Part shown: piece by piece, positions 11,469-25,800 of the stretch
Layout of the letters: every line of letters starts with the position of its first letter
How positions within the stretch are numbered: the first letter of the stretch is position 1
NCBI GenBank assembly: GCA_037127315.1
Contig: JBBBDQ010000330.1
Coordinates: 1,901,001-1,965,000 of the forward strand
Reading direction: 5' to 3'
Source: Ascarosepion bandense
Lineage: Eukaryota; Mollusca; Cephalopoda; Sepiida; Sepiidae
Length of the DNA stretch: 64,000 bases
Made by a program: the position numbers and the translations under genes
The notes under the pieces: model-generated
Databases searched by the model: none
What the model was told of the DNA's origin: nothing
Seen by the model: the letters and a program-made list of their open reading frames with translations, nothing else

Positions 11469-11537
11469 TCCTGTCCAATCATAAATGTCACAAGTAGAGT
11501 AAATAACTTTAAATGTGACATTTATGATTGGACAGGA
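11469..11537. repeat. Perfect 24-bp inverted repeat (hairpin)
   Basis: TCCTGTCCAATCATAAATGT (11469 onward, arm to 11492) pairs without mismatch with the arm at 11514-11537, leaving a 21-base loop. It may be a tiny MITE or a fold-back remnant. Confidence 0.85.
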
Positions 11538-11539
11538 GT

Positions 11540-13875
11540 ATTAGCGCATAAATTGAATTAATTGATAAAAAAGACAATACTATATTATATTACTCATGGA
11601 AGTACCTGAGTAAATACAGATACACAGGTTGGGTAAGCTTAGATGAAGACAATTACACTTTAAATTTAAAATGTTTTCTTCCATCACAATTTTTAAATTA
11701 AAATTAATCTATGAAAAAAAAAAAATCACTGGACAATGTTAGCAATTTTTCTTTGCCTTTCTTTAAAAGACTTTTTTTTTACCCTCTATAGCCAGATAAA
11801 AAGCTTATCCCTAACCCTGAAAACAGCATGAATAGTGGAAATTTAGGATCTCAGTGCTGTTGTAGATCAACAATCTCTAAGTTAAATCTTTTTTTTTTAG
11901 TAAAAAAAATATTTTTTACACCTGCCATGAAAATTATTGACAGTTAAAAACACTGTTCAAAATCAAAACTATCATGAGTTAAAAAGATGTCACTCAAAAA
12001 AAAAAAAAAAAAAATACTTCTGACTTTTTTCTGTGACTTTATCATCGGTCACGACAATTTTTTCCTCAATGGTTGATTTAACCGTTTGGAGAGTTTTCTA
12101 TTTAAAACTAAAAAGTGCAAATATTATATTTTTTTCAAACACAATAATTTAATACCAATTAAAACAATTTTTATCTGATTAACTTTCTTTTCTTAACATT
12201 TAGACACAATTTTTAAACATTTAAAAATTTTTTCTTGAAATAAAAAAATGGTTCTTTTAAATGTTTCTGTAGGTAAGTATAGTTTTAAAGGAAAAAGATT
12301 AAAAATTTCTTATCAATTTTTCATTCATCAAGCAATTAAGAAAAATATTATGAAAATTATTAACGAAATATTCTAATCTAATTTTTAAAAATGCTTGTTC
12401 TTGTTGATATGAAGTTCATTTTTAATTTTTTTATTTTTGATTAAAATATTAGGATTATCAATAAGTGCTAAAAGAAAAACTAAAAAAAGGCCAATTTAAA
12501 ATATTACAAGCGTAAAAATTTGTATTGTTTTTTTTAATTTTTAAATACAAAAAAAACTTACATTAAAATTAAGAGTGTATTTTACTTTTTAAATAAAAAA
12601 AAGTTCTAAGTGCCATAATTTTTGCAACAATGACGTACTTTTTGACGAAATATAAACAAAAATAAAGAACAAATTCGAAGGTTTTAAGAGGCAGTAAAAA
12701 AAATCACCGTTTAAAAAATGAGGCTTTTTTTTTTTGATAATTTATTAAAAAAAATAATGGAAGGGTACATATGCGTAGTTACGTCAAGTTTGACTTTGTT
12801 GGCTCAGTATTTGCCAAAACAGCATTTTTAAGTAAAGAATAACCGATTACTTGAGTTTAGAAAACCCATGATTTGTTTTGAATAATTTCATTAAATAACG
12901 CGAATATAGTCAAGATTTTATGATGAAGACAAATTCTTCTAACAAACTTGTCTTTTTCAGGGGTTTTGAAATATCAACTGGCCGCGGGCCAATTGTAGAC
13001 AACTCCAAGGATCGACTACATAACCTGGCCAAAGGCCAGTACACAAATTACGATAGTCAATGCGAGTTAAGAAAGAATTTTTAATCTATGTTGCCTTATT
13101 TTCATAAGTTTTAAATAACTTATTTTTATCTTCTAAAATCAAAGACGAATACTGACCGGACGATTCGAGGTCCATAGTGACGAAAATTAAAGATAGCTTT
13201 TTCAAAAATGGCGTACGTCACTGGCCAGAAGCCAGATTCAATAGACAACTATAAACAAAGAAATATACGTTTATATGTGAAAAACTATGGAGTGCCATAA
13301 GCACAATAAATAAAATATTTAACAAATTTTAACTTTTATCGAAATTTTGGTGATTTCTAATAATTTTGTTTCATGACCTTATTTTGTCTTTATTAATTAT
13401 TAATATCCTTATTTTTGTATATTTTTAAACGTATATTTTTATAACGTAGTTAATCCATACTGGTTTGTTGTCAAAACATTTTAAAGTATTGAAGTTGAGA
13501 AATTTATATAAAAATGCATTTTTTGAGTAATATAAACTATTATTCTTCTGCATTTACTAACTAAAATTTTATTTAAACTTTGATCTGATTTGATATTTGT
13601 GACATCAAAAACTATGTAATTTTTATTATGTTTGTCTTCCGTAGGGAATTCCCTGTTTGTTTTTTTAACGAATGTTAACATTTAATTCACCGTAAAAAAA
13701 ATCTAGCAAACTGATAACAATGTAAAAGTAGTAAATTTATGAAATATTCAATAAAAATAATTTTAGAAACAAATTTAAAGAAAATTTTACATGATTAATT
13801 ATTTTTTCATAATATACGGAAATAATTATGGAATAAGAAGAATAAAAAACGTGTCATCGCCATTTAAACGTCAAC
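11540..13875 (+). promoter_or_regulatory. AT-rich upstream region and presumed SDHC promoter
   Basis: No coding sequence was recognised. 11540-12960 is AT-rich with many A/T homopolymers. 12975-13250 is locally richer in CpG and contains three related palindromic GGCC motifs: CTGGCCGCGGGCC (12979), CTGGCCAAAGGCCAG (13027) and ACTGGCCAGAAGCCAG (13218). Two of them are followed by TAGACAACT. Just before the SDHC start, CGCCATTT (about 13858) matches the YY1-type motif often seen at mitochondrial gene starts. The exact transcription start cannot be set from sequence. Confidence 0.35.
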
Positions 13876-13892
13876 ATGGCTTTGTTATTGAG
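13876..13892 (+). CDS. SDHC: SDHC coding exon 1 (17 nt)
   Basis: ATGGCTTTGTTATTGAG is followed by donor GTATGT. It encodes MALLL plus two bases of an Arg codon completed by exon 2. It was found by requiring a start, a 2-base overhang and a donor, and it matches the MAALLLR-type start of vertebrate SDHC. There is no in-exon support beyond this, so it is slightly less certain than the later exons. Confidence 0.75.
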
Positions 13893-16800
13893 GTATGTTT
13901 CGATTTCGTTACTAATATGAATTTTTATTTTCCAGCTGGCATCTTTAAACCAAATTCCGTTAGTCATGCGGGTGTAGTTCTTTATTTTCCATAACAATCA
14001 AGTTTTGTATGAATAATTTTGCAGTGGTTTAACTGCCAGTCGGACCACTTAAAAAAAAAGAATAACAACATCACCTTTAGAATTTTTATTTTCGTTTTGA
14101 ACTGTTATTAATTAGTATAATAACATATTTTTGTAACTTGTTTTCTTTAAAAAAACAATTTTTTATCTTAAAGGATCTTTGATATTGTCGTTAAGCTAAA
14201 GCAGGACCCGAGAAGAATTTTCGAGCACGTGTTAGCTTGTTTGTCCTTAGTTTTCTTTTATGATTTTGTTTGACAAAGTCATTTTTTATTAACTGAATCT
14301 AGTAGAAAAGTTGTGTTTATTGTTTTTGTTTTATTTGTAACTAATTGCCACTTCTCTCTAATCACTTTGTTTCTCATTGACAACAAGACAAAAATAGTCT
14401 CATGTTTGAGTATTACGTAACAAAGAAGTAAAGAATATTGTTAAGTTTACCGCTTCAAACGATTTATTCACATCAAACATTAATTTTCACCGCCTTTCAT
14501 TACATTCCCCTTGTTTTTTTTTTTTTTACTGGCCTCATACTCTGTGGCTTATTTTTGGATTTGAAATGCTATGAATGTGAAATTCTTCATTTCACTTGTT
14601 GTTTTTACGATAAAAACAAGTGAAATGAAGAATGTCAAATTTATAAAAAAATTATCCGTAAGTAATAAGTGAAAATTAATTTAATCTCCGTGAGGAAAAA
14701 GAAAACACGGACGGATATATTTCAATTTTTTTAGTTTATTTACTACATTTTGTTGATGGGAAGATATTTTCGGCTAATTTTAAATCATAGGAGCAGGAAA
14801 AAATAAGTTCTTGTTTTGATTTCTGAGAACATTTTCTCTCCATATATTTTTTCAATTCATCCATTCTTTTCTGTGCAGTGTCCCTTCACATTCACAACGT
14901 AGGCGATCACGACTCTTCACAAGTACTTCTTCTTAACTTAAAATCTTAGGATAAAAAATAACAACATAATAATTTAACATTAACAATTACTCGGATCTCT
15001 GAAAATTAAAAGAATGAAAATAATAAAAATTAAAAAATATAATCAATTAAAAGGTAATTTTTTTTTCCTTCGGATATAAGCCTTAAACTTTCAGTTTCAA
15101 GGGATTTTTTTTTTTTGCAAAATATTTATTTACTTCCCTTACAATGCCCCGAAGTTTTTTTTTGTTTTTCAACTAGCCTCATAACCTTCCTTGCAACAAT
15201 ATGCACAAAGTACAGAATCTATGAAAATACTGTATTAAAAAACAAAACTAAAAAAAAACAATCTAGGAAATAAAAAAGACGGTAGTAAATTAAATGAAGG
15301 ATGTGAAATCAATTACTGAATGCACATCCTAAGTAAGTGAATAATTTAATTAATATTATGATAAATTAATTATTATTCACTTCACCACATCCTATATTAT
15401 TTTTTAGAGAGTTAAACAGAATTGAACCAAAAAACAAATTATATTGTTTTTAGATAATAAAAAACATTTTGATTTGATATTAAAAAAAAACTTAAAGCAA
15501 AAATCCCTTAAAAAAAAAAAACAATTATAAAATTTATTAAAATAATATTAAACCACTTAAATTGATCAAAGGACAAAATTTTTATCATAAAAATTTTATG
15601 GATTTTAGTTTTTTGTGGTTTTTAACTAATCAAACAGTTAATGACTTAAACTGAAGTTAAACAATATTGGTATTACTGTTAGTGTTACTGTTATCTAACC
15701 TTTGTTGGATCATTTACATTCTCTTTCAATCCTAAATATTTTATTTATAATTAAATCATAAATTAATTCTAGTCACTGTTAATTGTACATGGTAACTATG
15801 TTCTCATATTCCTCCCAAAGGCTAAATTGACTGTACATTATGGTTAGAAGTGGTTAAAAGTCTTTTTAGATTGAAGAAACAAGGGAAAAGTAAAAAAAAA
15901 CAAAAAACTTTGGGTTATAACAAGAATGTTTAATAACATAAAAAGATGGTGTTAATATGAATCAATTCACAATCACATGCATGTGAAATGCAAATGTGAT
16001 ATTTTTAAATCATAGTGCAGCACAATTCATATATTAAATAAAGTGTGCTCACAAACGAAATACAAATGCTGTATTAAAATAATTTGTATCTGAATTTCTG
16101 GGCTGAAATGTTATTTACATTTGGACTTAATGTCTTCATCTTATCACATTTTGATCCTTGTACTCTTGAACCCTCTTCAGGTGTCTGTCAGTCTGCATAA
16201 CCTTCAGGAAATTGTGAACTGAACATTTTCTTATTTAATCTGTGTGGGTGAATTGTTCTTGTTCTACTGTCTATGTTTACAGACATTTGGTCTTGTTTTC
16301 TTATTAATACTGTTCAGTTATTGTTGGCTCTGTTTCCATTGAATCTGTACAAAGCTAACAAAAAATCTTATGTTTGTAGGACAGATTCTACACAATTAAT
16401 CACTAAAATTTGTGCTTAGAAGATAAGTTCATAATGGAAAATGTACAAAGATTTTTAAAGTTACCACATGTCTTTATTTGCTTCAGTTTCAGTATTCTTG
16501 ACATACTAGCAGACATCTGCTACAAAACAATTAGAATTGTCTGTAGTTAAAGTACATAAAACTTGGCCAAGTAAGTTGAGTCTAGTTGGTTTTATTTTTT
16601 TTTTTATAATCATTTCACCCCAAGCAAGGCAGTATTGCCGCTGGTGCACAGGAGGTTACATAAGAGGAGAGTGATGAGAAAGAAGAACAGGTCACAGGGG
16701 TTGTCAGAGAATGGGTAAGAGAAGGATAAGAATACTGGTGTGAAGAGAGCTGTGTGAGAGTAGAGTGGAAAGGGAGAAGAACAAGATACATGGGTTGTCA

Positions 16801-19800
16801 GGGAAAGAATGTGAGTCAGAGATAAGAGATGGCACTTGACCTTGCATTTAATTCTTGGAGATTGTAGCTATCAGGGAAGCAAGTAAACAGAAGGGAACAG
16901 GCAGGAAGTTTGAGAAAGGAAGCTGAGATAGTATAAGTTGTGGTTATATTTGATTGGTTTCACTGTAAAAGGGTTGGACCTAGTTAATAGTCTAGTAGCT
17001 CTAGTAAATTCATGCAGAGGAGGCATCAGGGAGCTAAGCTCATCAGAGCAGAAGCCTTGACAGTATTTGTGGAAGATACAGAGGAAAGCCACATTACATT
17101 GGTGAAAAAAGTGACTGGAGTTGAGCTACTAGGTCGGTATTGATTACATTGCAGATTCTCCTTTGGATTTTGTCAAGAACCCAAGATGAATAGCAGGGGC
17201 ACCTAACCAGGTGTCACAACAGTATTCAATGCATGGGCAGGTGGTAGATTTACATATATGCAAGATGGATTCAGATGAGAAAAACTGACCTTTCTAGCAG
17301 CAGATTTAGCTATTGGTTCAATTTAGTCATTCCACTTGAGGTTGGTTGAAAGAGTTAGGCCGAAGAAGTGCAGTGTATTCCTTTTAGGGAGACTAGCCTG
17401 ATCCATGCTGATGAGAGCGTAGTAGAGATTGTCGTTGGTGTTTAAAGGATAGCAACTTTATTTTGGAAGCATTAAAATTTATGAGTCATATCTTACTCTA
17501 GTCCACCACAGATTGGTGATCCTTTTCAAGATCAGCAGTGAGGTTTGCTTTGTCAGCCTCTGCAGATTTCTTATCAAGGCAGGAGTAAACAGTGGTGTTG
17601 TCAATGTAGATGCCTACTTGGGATCTGATTACGTCAAGAAGATTGTTGATGAAGATCAAAAAAGCATAGGAACTAGAATAGAGCCTATAGTATATATACT
17701 CTGTGATGGTTGTTAGCATATCAGAGTAGACCTGGTGAAGTGGAAACCATACTGCTTATCGGAGAAGAGTCTGTGGGTTATGAGATGTTGAAGCACTACA
17801 GCATTGATAATAAATAACCTCAAACACTTTGCCAAAAATTGGTAGGAGGCTGATAGAGTGATAATTAAAGGGGTCTTAGGGTTCTCTAGAGTTAAATACA
17901 GGAACCACAGAGAAGGACTTCCAGAAAGCAAGAAGCAGAGCGGAGGTAGTTGTAGAGTTTGGGGTGGACAAGAGAGTTCAGGGGCACCTTTCTTCAGGAC
18001 AATGATTGGGATTCCATCACCTCCACTCACCTTATGGGGTCAAGCTTTGAAATTATGTTAGAACCCAGCGATGCTGAAACTAAGTTTGTGATATCTGACT
18101 ATAACTATTTTATTGAACTTGTGGGGGCAGAAATAGGTAGCCTGGAAGACAGAACCTTGTTACTATTGTTGAGGTTAATTCCATCTCGCTCAGTAAACGT
18201 ATATCCAAACATTAAATCAGTGGTTGGCAACCTCTGGCCCGTGGGTCACATCTGGCCCTTGAGTGAATCTTGTCCGGCCTGCTACCTTACTCTGGACATG
18301 ATATAAATATAGGTAAACCAAACCAAAGTGACAGTTGATAGTCTGAATATATTGTGTTGAAATTAGAAAAATTATTTCTTTTTACCTGGAGAATGTGTTT
18401 TACTTTTATTTTTTATTTGTAGGGATTGCCAAAATTAGTGTACGGCCTCACTTTCACTTTTTCTATGAAATTGCTTTCGTGAGCGAGCACTTTTAAATGA
18501 ATATAAAATAATGTTTTTAACTGATTTTAATGGGATTGTTTTTTTCAGTACTGATTTATGAAACATTTAATTTTAAGATGTAATATTTTTTTAACAAAAT
18601 TCCCGTCAGATATTAAATTATATTGAATTTTTGCTTTCTTCAAACACATAGAAAATTTATTCACATATTTAATTACATGGTTCTTCTCCATGACACTGGA
18701 GCCATAGCTGTTTGGCCCTCCTCATGATTCTACATAGCTTTTTGGCCCTCACTCTTCAAAAGGCTGCCAACTCCTGCATTAAACAAAGGAAGACAGGGTA
18801 AATAAATGTACAAAGACTGGTAACTTCTGTCTGTTGCTGTTGCTGTTGCTAAGGCAACAGGTAGAGAGATTGGTGAAATTAGAAGTGAAATATACAATTA
18901 GTAACGGCTGTCTGTCTTAGTGTGTCTATGTTGACATCAGACACTGATCAGTGTTGGGTCTGAATGTGTTTGAATTTGGGTATATATAGTTTTTAGTCAA
19001 CTTGAAATTAAGGTTTTGGTTTTTGAGCAGGAGTGGCTCTGATTGCTCATAATATATTCATTTTGTTTTGGTTAAAAAAGATGTATACATGGTGCTGATG
19101 TGCAGAAAATGTTAGTATGTAGTCTGCTATGGATTGATGGGACCTGGCTTGTGTAGATAATGTAAGAGATACAACAAACTGTACTTATGTGTTTGTTAAC
19201 CCAGCAACTTTCTTTTTGACATTTAAAAGAACAATTTTTTTTTAAGTCTGTCTAGATAAAAGTTTGGTTGTCTTCTAACTGTCAAAAATCTTCCAAGTTC
19301 TTTTTTCTTTTTTTTTTTTGTTCTACCCCAACCTTTTTTTTTTTATTTTTTATTTTTTTTAACCACTCTCAGTTTCACTTCATTTTCTTTTGTTTCTACA
19401 TTTTATTTACCTCATTTTCAACACAAATTTCTTTTTATTTAAATTATTAACTTCAAGAAATATTTGAAGTTTAGAATATTTTTGCTTTGGTTGTTAATAA
19501 TATTTTAGTTAATCCATGGGTGGGGATGGTATTCAAGATCTTTGCTCCACATTATTAATGTTATGGTATCTATTAAATTTTTGAAAGTGTTTTGGTACAT
19601 GTGTGTTAAAACAACATTTTTCATGCCTTTGATTTTTTTTTTCAATGAATATAAAAGAAATAAATTAATTGTAAACAATTAAAAGATCCAAGAACTGAAT
19701 CAAAATTGTGTAATTTTGGTAAATATATCTTTTAAAATTAGATGTCAGTGTTATTTATATTTTTACGTAATTTAGACGACAATTCATCCATCGCACCTGT

Positions 19801-22800
19801 AAACACACACACACAAAGGGTGGTCAGTACAACAGCTTTGTAGAACTTTCATATCTTTTCCTAAAGCTCTTATTTTACCCACCATATTTGTACAACCAAC
19901 CAATGACTTAATCATGGCCAGTCTATTTTTTTCTTTTCTCTCTCTCAATTTGATAGACAACAGATCTCTTCTGGAATAAAAATAAAATCTAAAAGATTTT
20001 CTTCTGCATGTTCTGAATTTTTTTAAATTTCCTTCCACTAGCTTCAGAAATAATTATCCCTCCCGCCTCCCTCTGTGAGTCACTTGTATAATTTAAAAAT
20101 TATCCTATTTTATAAATATGTAGATATTTATTCTGTTTAACATAATCTTATACAAAGCGATAATATTAGGACATCTGCAAAACTAATCACTGCTCTATGG
20201 TAGTCTTCTTAGATTTTATTATTTCATAAAGCTTTAGACTTGAATGATATTTAAAGATCACACCAGGACCAATTCACACTGGGTCATTGGAATTCCTTTA
20301 AGCAGAAGGAAAAGTAATGTTGAAATAAGATTGTTTTTTTAATCACTATTTGCAGACAACAGCAGTATCACTCATATAAAAACCTTAGGAATGAGCTAAA
20401 CTGCCTTGCTGCTTGTTTTAATAGATTCTTAAAGTACATATTGAGTTGGAAGAAATGGTAGTCTATGTAGCAGCAGCAGCAGCAGATTTTCTGATCCTAT
20501 TCTGGGGTATAAATTCCTCAACCATTTTACCATAACTCTGACCTATAAACAAACCGCAAATATCTGCTTAGAAGTAATAGTAACACAACTCATTCCACAC
20601 TCTTCTATCCTCAATTCACAAATTTATTGAGCCTCACTTTGTCATTAACAATTTTATGTTAAAGTTTCTATTTCTATATGTTTTGTTCCTTCAGGATGTA
20701 GGTGATCATGGTTCTTCACTATTTCCTATCCTTTGTAGCTTTTAATAAATTTTGTCTTTTTGTTATCCCTCCTAAACCTTGTTCATCTATCCATTTACTA
20801 AGCTCACCAAGTAGTTTATTTGTTGATTTCCTTTGTCTCTCTTGCCTTCAACCTGTCCTGTGAGTATCTGAGTTTCCAATCCCTCTTTCCTCATTGTGTG
20901 CCTGAGAAATTTCAACTGCCTTCTTTTCCTGATGTTAAGTATAATTTTCCTTTTTGTTTCCATGACATTGAACAAAGTTTCGACACTGTATTACTTTTCT
21001 ATGCTGTAGATTTAGTGGATGTATTTATATACCACTTTACAATGGTAAAATATGACCTATGGATATTGCTGTTAGAAAGAACCTATGGTCTTTTATTCAC
21101 TTTGTGCTAATACTCTTAGGAAAGACTTGAATTCATTTCTTGCACTCTTTCCCACTACTGGTTGTTTTGGTAAAATGTCTTCTCTCTGGCATGCCATGCT
21201 GGTTGACAAAGAAGAATAAGGGAGTGAGCATTTAGGCAAGCCATTCTTACATACTTATTTTACCTGATCATTCTCTAGCTGTGAAAACATACATTAACAC
21301 TCATTATTAACCTTGACAAGAACAAGTAAAATGATTTATATTATTTCATAGAAAGATTATTAAAACATGACATTTTTTTTAATTCCAGGGATGAAAAAAA
21401 AAATTGTAAGTCTACTGCTGATGTGCCTTCACTGAATATGTATACCAGGCTCTTGATAAGAACAGTGAAGCTCGTTCCTTTTCTCTAGATATCTTCAAAG
21501 TATTTGGTAGGGTTTGGCACACAGGCCTTCTGTGTATGCTCTAGTGCTACCGTATTTCTGGATGATTGTTTGATTTAATCCAATCATTCCTATCAAATTG
21601 TGAAATAAAGGTAATTTTGAATGGGCAAGCTTTCTGATCCTTCATGTGAACGTGGGCCTCCCTCAAGACTCTATCCTAGATCCTACACTTTTTCCGATCT
21701 TCATCAATGATCTTCTTGATATAATGAGCTTCCAAGTAGGCATCTATGCAGATGACATCACCATTTACTCCCATCTCAATAGTAAAACTGACAAAGTAAA
21801 CCTGGCTGCTCTTCAAAAGAAGCTCCAGTTTGTGATAACTAGGGTAGAAAATGGTTACTAAATTCTAATGCCTTCAAAATGAAACTGCTTTCCTTTAACC
21901 ACCATAGGGACACTTTCCTACCAGCCATCAGAATGGATGACACTAGTCTTCTGGGGAGCTACAAATTGTGCCTCATTGGCCTCACTCTCTCAACTGACCT
22001 GAAGTGGATTGACTACATTAACTCTATAGCTGCATCTACTGCTAGAAAGGTTGGGTCACTGAATGTTTTTTCATCAGTCTCTATCTTGCACATTTATAAA
22101 CCTATCATTCGTCTATGCATTGAATACTGTTGCCATATTTGCTATTCATCTCGATATTCTCAACAACACCTGAAGAAGGATCTGCAATGTAATCAATCCT
22201 GACTTACCATCTTGTCTTCAGTCACTCTCCTTCTGATGATGTTGCTTTCCTCTGTCTTTTCCACAAATATTTAATTTCTACAAATATTTTCATAGTAATT
22301 GCTCTGACAAGCTTTTTTCCCTGATGCCCTGTCCAACATGAATTTAAGTGTGCTACAAGGTTGGCATTTAGATTCCACCCATTTACCATTGAAATAGTTC
22401 AATGTAACCATCTTCTACTTCCTGCCTGTGAACTCCTTTCATTTACTTGCTTCCCTGATAGCTACAACCTACAAAAGTTTAAATGCAACGTCAATTGCCA
22501 TCTGTCCTCTAGAATTCCATCCATCTTTTATTCGGTTTTAGTACCCCCTGTACCCTGTCATTTCTCTTTTCCTTCTTTCGCTCACTGTAATATCCTGTGG
22601 CAGTCCTGACTTTCTTGAGGTAAAATGATTAAATAAACAAATACAAAAAAATAAGGTATATGATGCCAACTTTGCTGCATGGCCATTTTTATTAAAACAT
22701 TCTTTTTGAAAAGTGCTGAAATAAACTTTAGAAATTAATTATGTTAAAAAAATCCTAACTAATGCAACTTTCCTAAAAAAAAAAAAAGCATTGATAAATT

Positions 22801-25800
22801 CATAAGAATTTAATGGTTCAGCACTAATTTAAAGAAAAAACAAATTATTAGTATTGTAATTATTTTTCCCATATAAGGAGGTAAAGAATTTAAAATAATG
22901 AAAACCTTGACCCAAAAGAAAAATATTGCAAATTTTCTTGTCACTGAAAAATAAAATTAAAATGGCTTAAGTTTTGTTTTAATTAATGCAGCAAGATTAT
23001 TATATAGTGAAAGCCTTTTACTACAAAATGAAGAAAAAAAAAAGGAAAATTTTAATTAGGTAAAAATTATTTTGATAAGAGATTGCAGGTTTTTTTAATA
23101 CTTCCCATGTTGTTTACTTAAAACTAATTTCACATTCTTTACAAAAAAGAAAGTACTCCTCCAGATTTTAGCTATAAAGTCTTTCCCTCACTCTGTTTTC
23201 TATAATAATAGTGACATCAAAAAATTTAAAACTTGCAGCAACATTTATATATTGATTAATTGATTTGTTTTCTACAGATTATTAACCCTCTAGGGCCATT
23301 CGTATCATATTTGATAAAGTATGAAAACAAGCCTTGAAAGAAATATTTTCCTGAAAAATTTTTTAAGAGAAATATTTTATAAATTTCAAATGAAAGCAGT
23401 ACTGACTGCTCAGTCAATGAATACCAAATGTTTCCTTATAGGGAAATACTGTATCAAATATGATACGAATGGCCCTAGAGGGTTAATCCTTGGCAGCTTA
23501 TTTAAAGCCAGAAAATATTTTTAGATTGTAAGATTTTTAAAAAAACTTTTTTTGAGATAATAATGATTTAGTGATGTATGTTTTACTAATTAACCTATAG
23601 CTGGTGGGGGAGAAGGGGAGGATTCATACCTTTCTCAATGGTATTTGCATATAAGTAAATATAAAGCACCTAACTGGAATTGAGACTCTGCTTTCTGATT
23701 AACAATTTCAAGCCATTATCCATTATACCACCCACACATCCAAACTTAAAACACCCTGTATTCCCAAGAGGTCACTCATCTAGATACTAACTAGGCTCGA
23801 CGTTGTTTAACTTTGGTGATTGTACAAGAACTGATGTTTCAATGTGATATGGCTGTAAGCCCTAACATTTCTGTTGCTGATAATGCAATGGATAAGTTGA
23901 TTTCATATTTCTTAATTATTAATGCTAATATCCTTATCCTTGTTATTATCATAACATTTCAGCCATTATGCTCTCCTGTCTTTTTCACATGTCTCGTTGT
24001 GGTACAGTGGATATCGGCTCGGAACGAGAAATTGGGGAGCTGGGTTCAAATTCCAGTTGAATTCATTGCATTCACTTACGCGCAAATACCCTTGGGAAAG
24101 GTATTAATCCGGCTCTTCCTTCCAGTTATGGATTAAATAACAGGACAGATTGGGTTCTATAGCCTTGGTCGGCAACCAGTCTACCGCAGAAAGCAATGGC
24201 AACCTACTGTGGGATAATATTCTGCCCAGTCAGTCATGTCTCTTTCGAGACATGATTGCCCAAGTGTGTTTCACGTATGGCACTTAACTGACTGATTGTT
24301 TTGAGTAACCTTCAAGGAATTTTGAACTGAATCCTTTTATATAATCTACATGGTTGGTTGGTAGATTGTTCTCATTCTGCTGTCCGTTTCTAGGGATAAC
24401 TTGTCTTGTTCTTTTTTTGTATGCTCTATTATTGCTAGCACTGTTTCCACCAAGTCTGTACTACCTGGGCCAAGGATTTAACTTACACATTATTATGCCA
24501 CCATAATATGTTAGGTCATAAAGTCTCAGACTGGAAACTGGACGAGCAATAACTGAGTGGTACTAAAAAAAGATATCCCTAGATATAGATAGCAGAATGA
24601 AAACATTCAACCTCCAGTAGGGTTCAGTTCAACATTCCCTGAAGGTTACCAAGAATGACAGCCACCAGAAGAAGATGGGAGAAGACTAGCTGAAATGTTT
24701 TCATAGTAACAACACAGGTGAAGATATTAGTTGGAATGTGAATAATAACTACTTATTTCAGAAATTCAGGCAGAAATTTTCTTGATTGTTTTGCAAGCTA
24801 AGAAGAGATTTGGAGTTAGAAAAACATATGGAGTGGGAATTGTTAATAATTATGATTTTTTTATTTTGTGTTGTTAACTGTTGAATAGGAAGTCATCAGT
24901 ATTTATCTTATCATATGCTTCATGAGATTACAGGTAAAACATTGTTTTATGATAACCTTTTTCTAAAAAAATAAAATATTCTATGAAATTCTGTGATAAG
25001 TCAGTATTATTATTTCATGCATTCTCTGGACTAACATTTTCATTTTTTTTTTCTAATAATAATACTTTGGTCAGTGCATTCTTTGGTCTTCCTCATATAC
25101 ATAGTTCATATTCTTAGATTTTAGCTGAGAGAAACTTAGATGGCCAAATTTACAAGAGAATGCTACAAAGTTTTTGACTTGACCCATAAAATGTACATCC
25201 TATTCTGCATATTCATTTCATAGTTCAACACCCTTTCTATATAGTTTCTCCAATTTTGCTCCCCAGAAAAAAAAAATTGCTTGAATATTGCATTGCTGAT
25301 TTTTGAGAAGTAGGTTGGATGTTTAAAGTATTTCCTCACATGAACTACACATTTAAGGAAGGCATCAAGTGAAATTTGATAAAAATAACAATGATGAAAA
25401 TACTCATTTAAATAACTTCTGGAATAGTCTCCTTTTCTCTCTTTCTCAGAGTAGAAATAACAATTTTACAACATACCTCCTGGGGATATATAAACAGAAC
25501 AAGAAGATTATTTATTGTTAATTTTTAAATCATCTTAGAAAACCTTTCTTATCTGGCATCAGCATGGCTGATGCTAACCTCCAGGAGTTTAGCTAACGTT
25601 TTCTACTGACATGAAATGAAAAGGTTATATTGAATTAGTTGCTAGGTCTGCTGCTAGGAAAGTTGGCTCACTGTGTTGTAGGAGACATTTTTTTTCTCAC
25701 CAGAATCTATCTTACACTTTTATAAGTTTAACATTTATCCATGCTTATAAATATTGTTGTTACATCTGGTTTGGTGCTTCTGCCATGTTTTTATAGATTT

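Noticed and set aside
19784..20038. 84-codon minus-strand frame, basic and helical
   Set aside because: No motif, splice partner or start context; part of it reads through a CA run.
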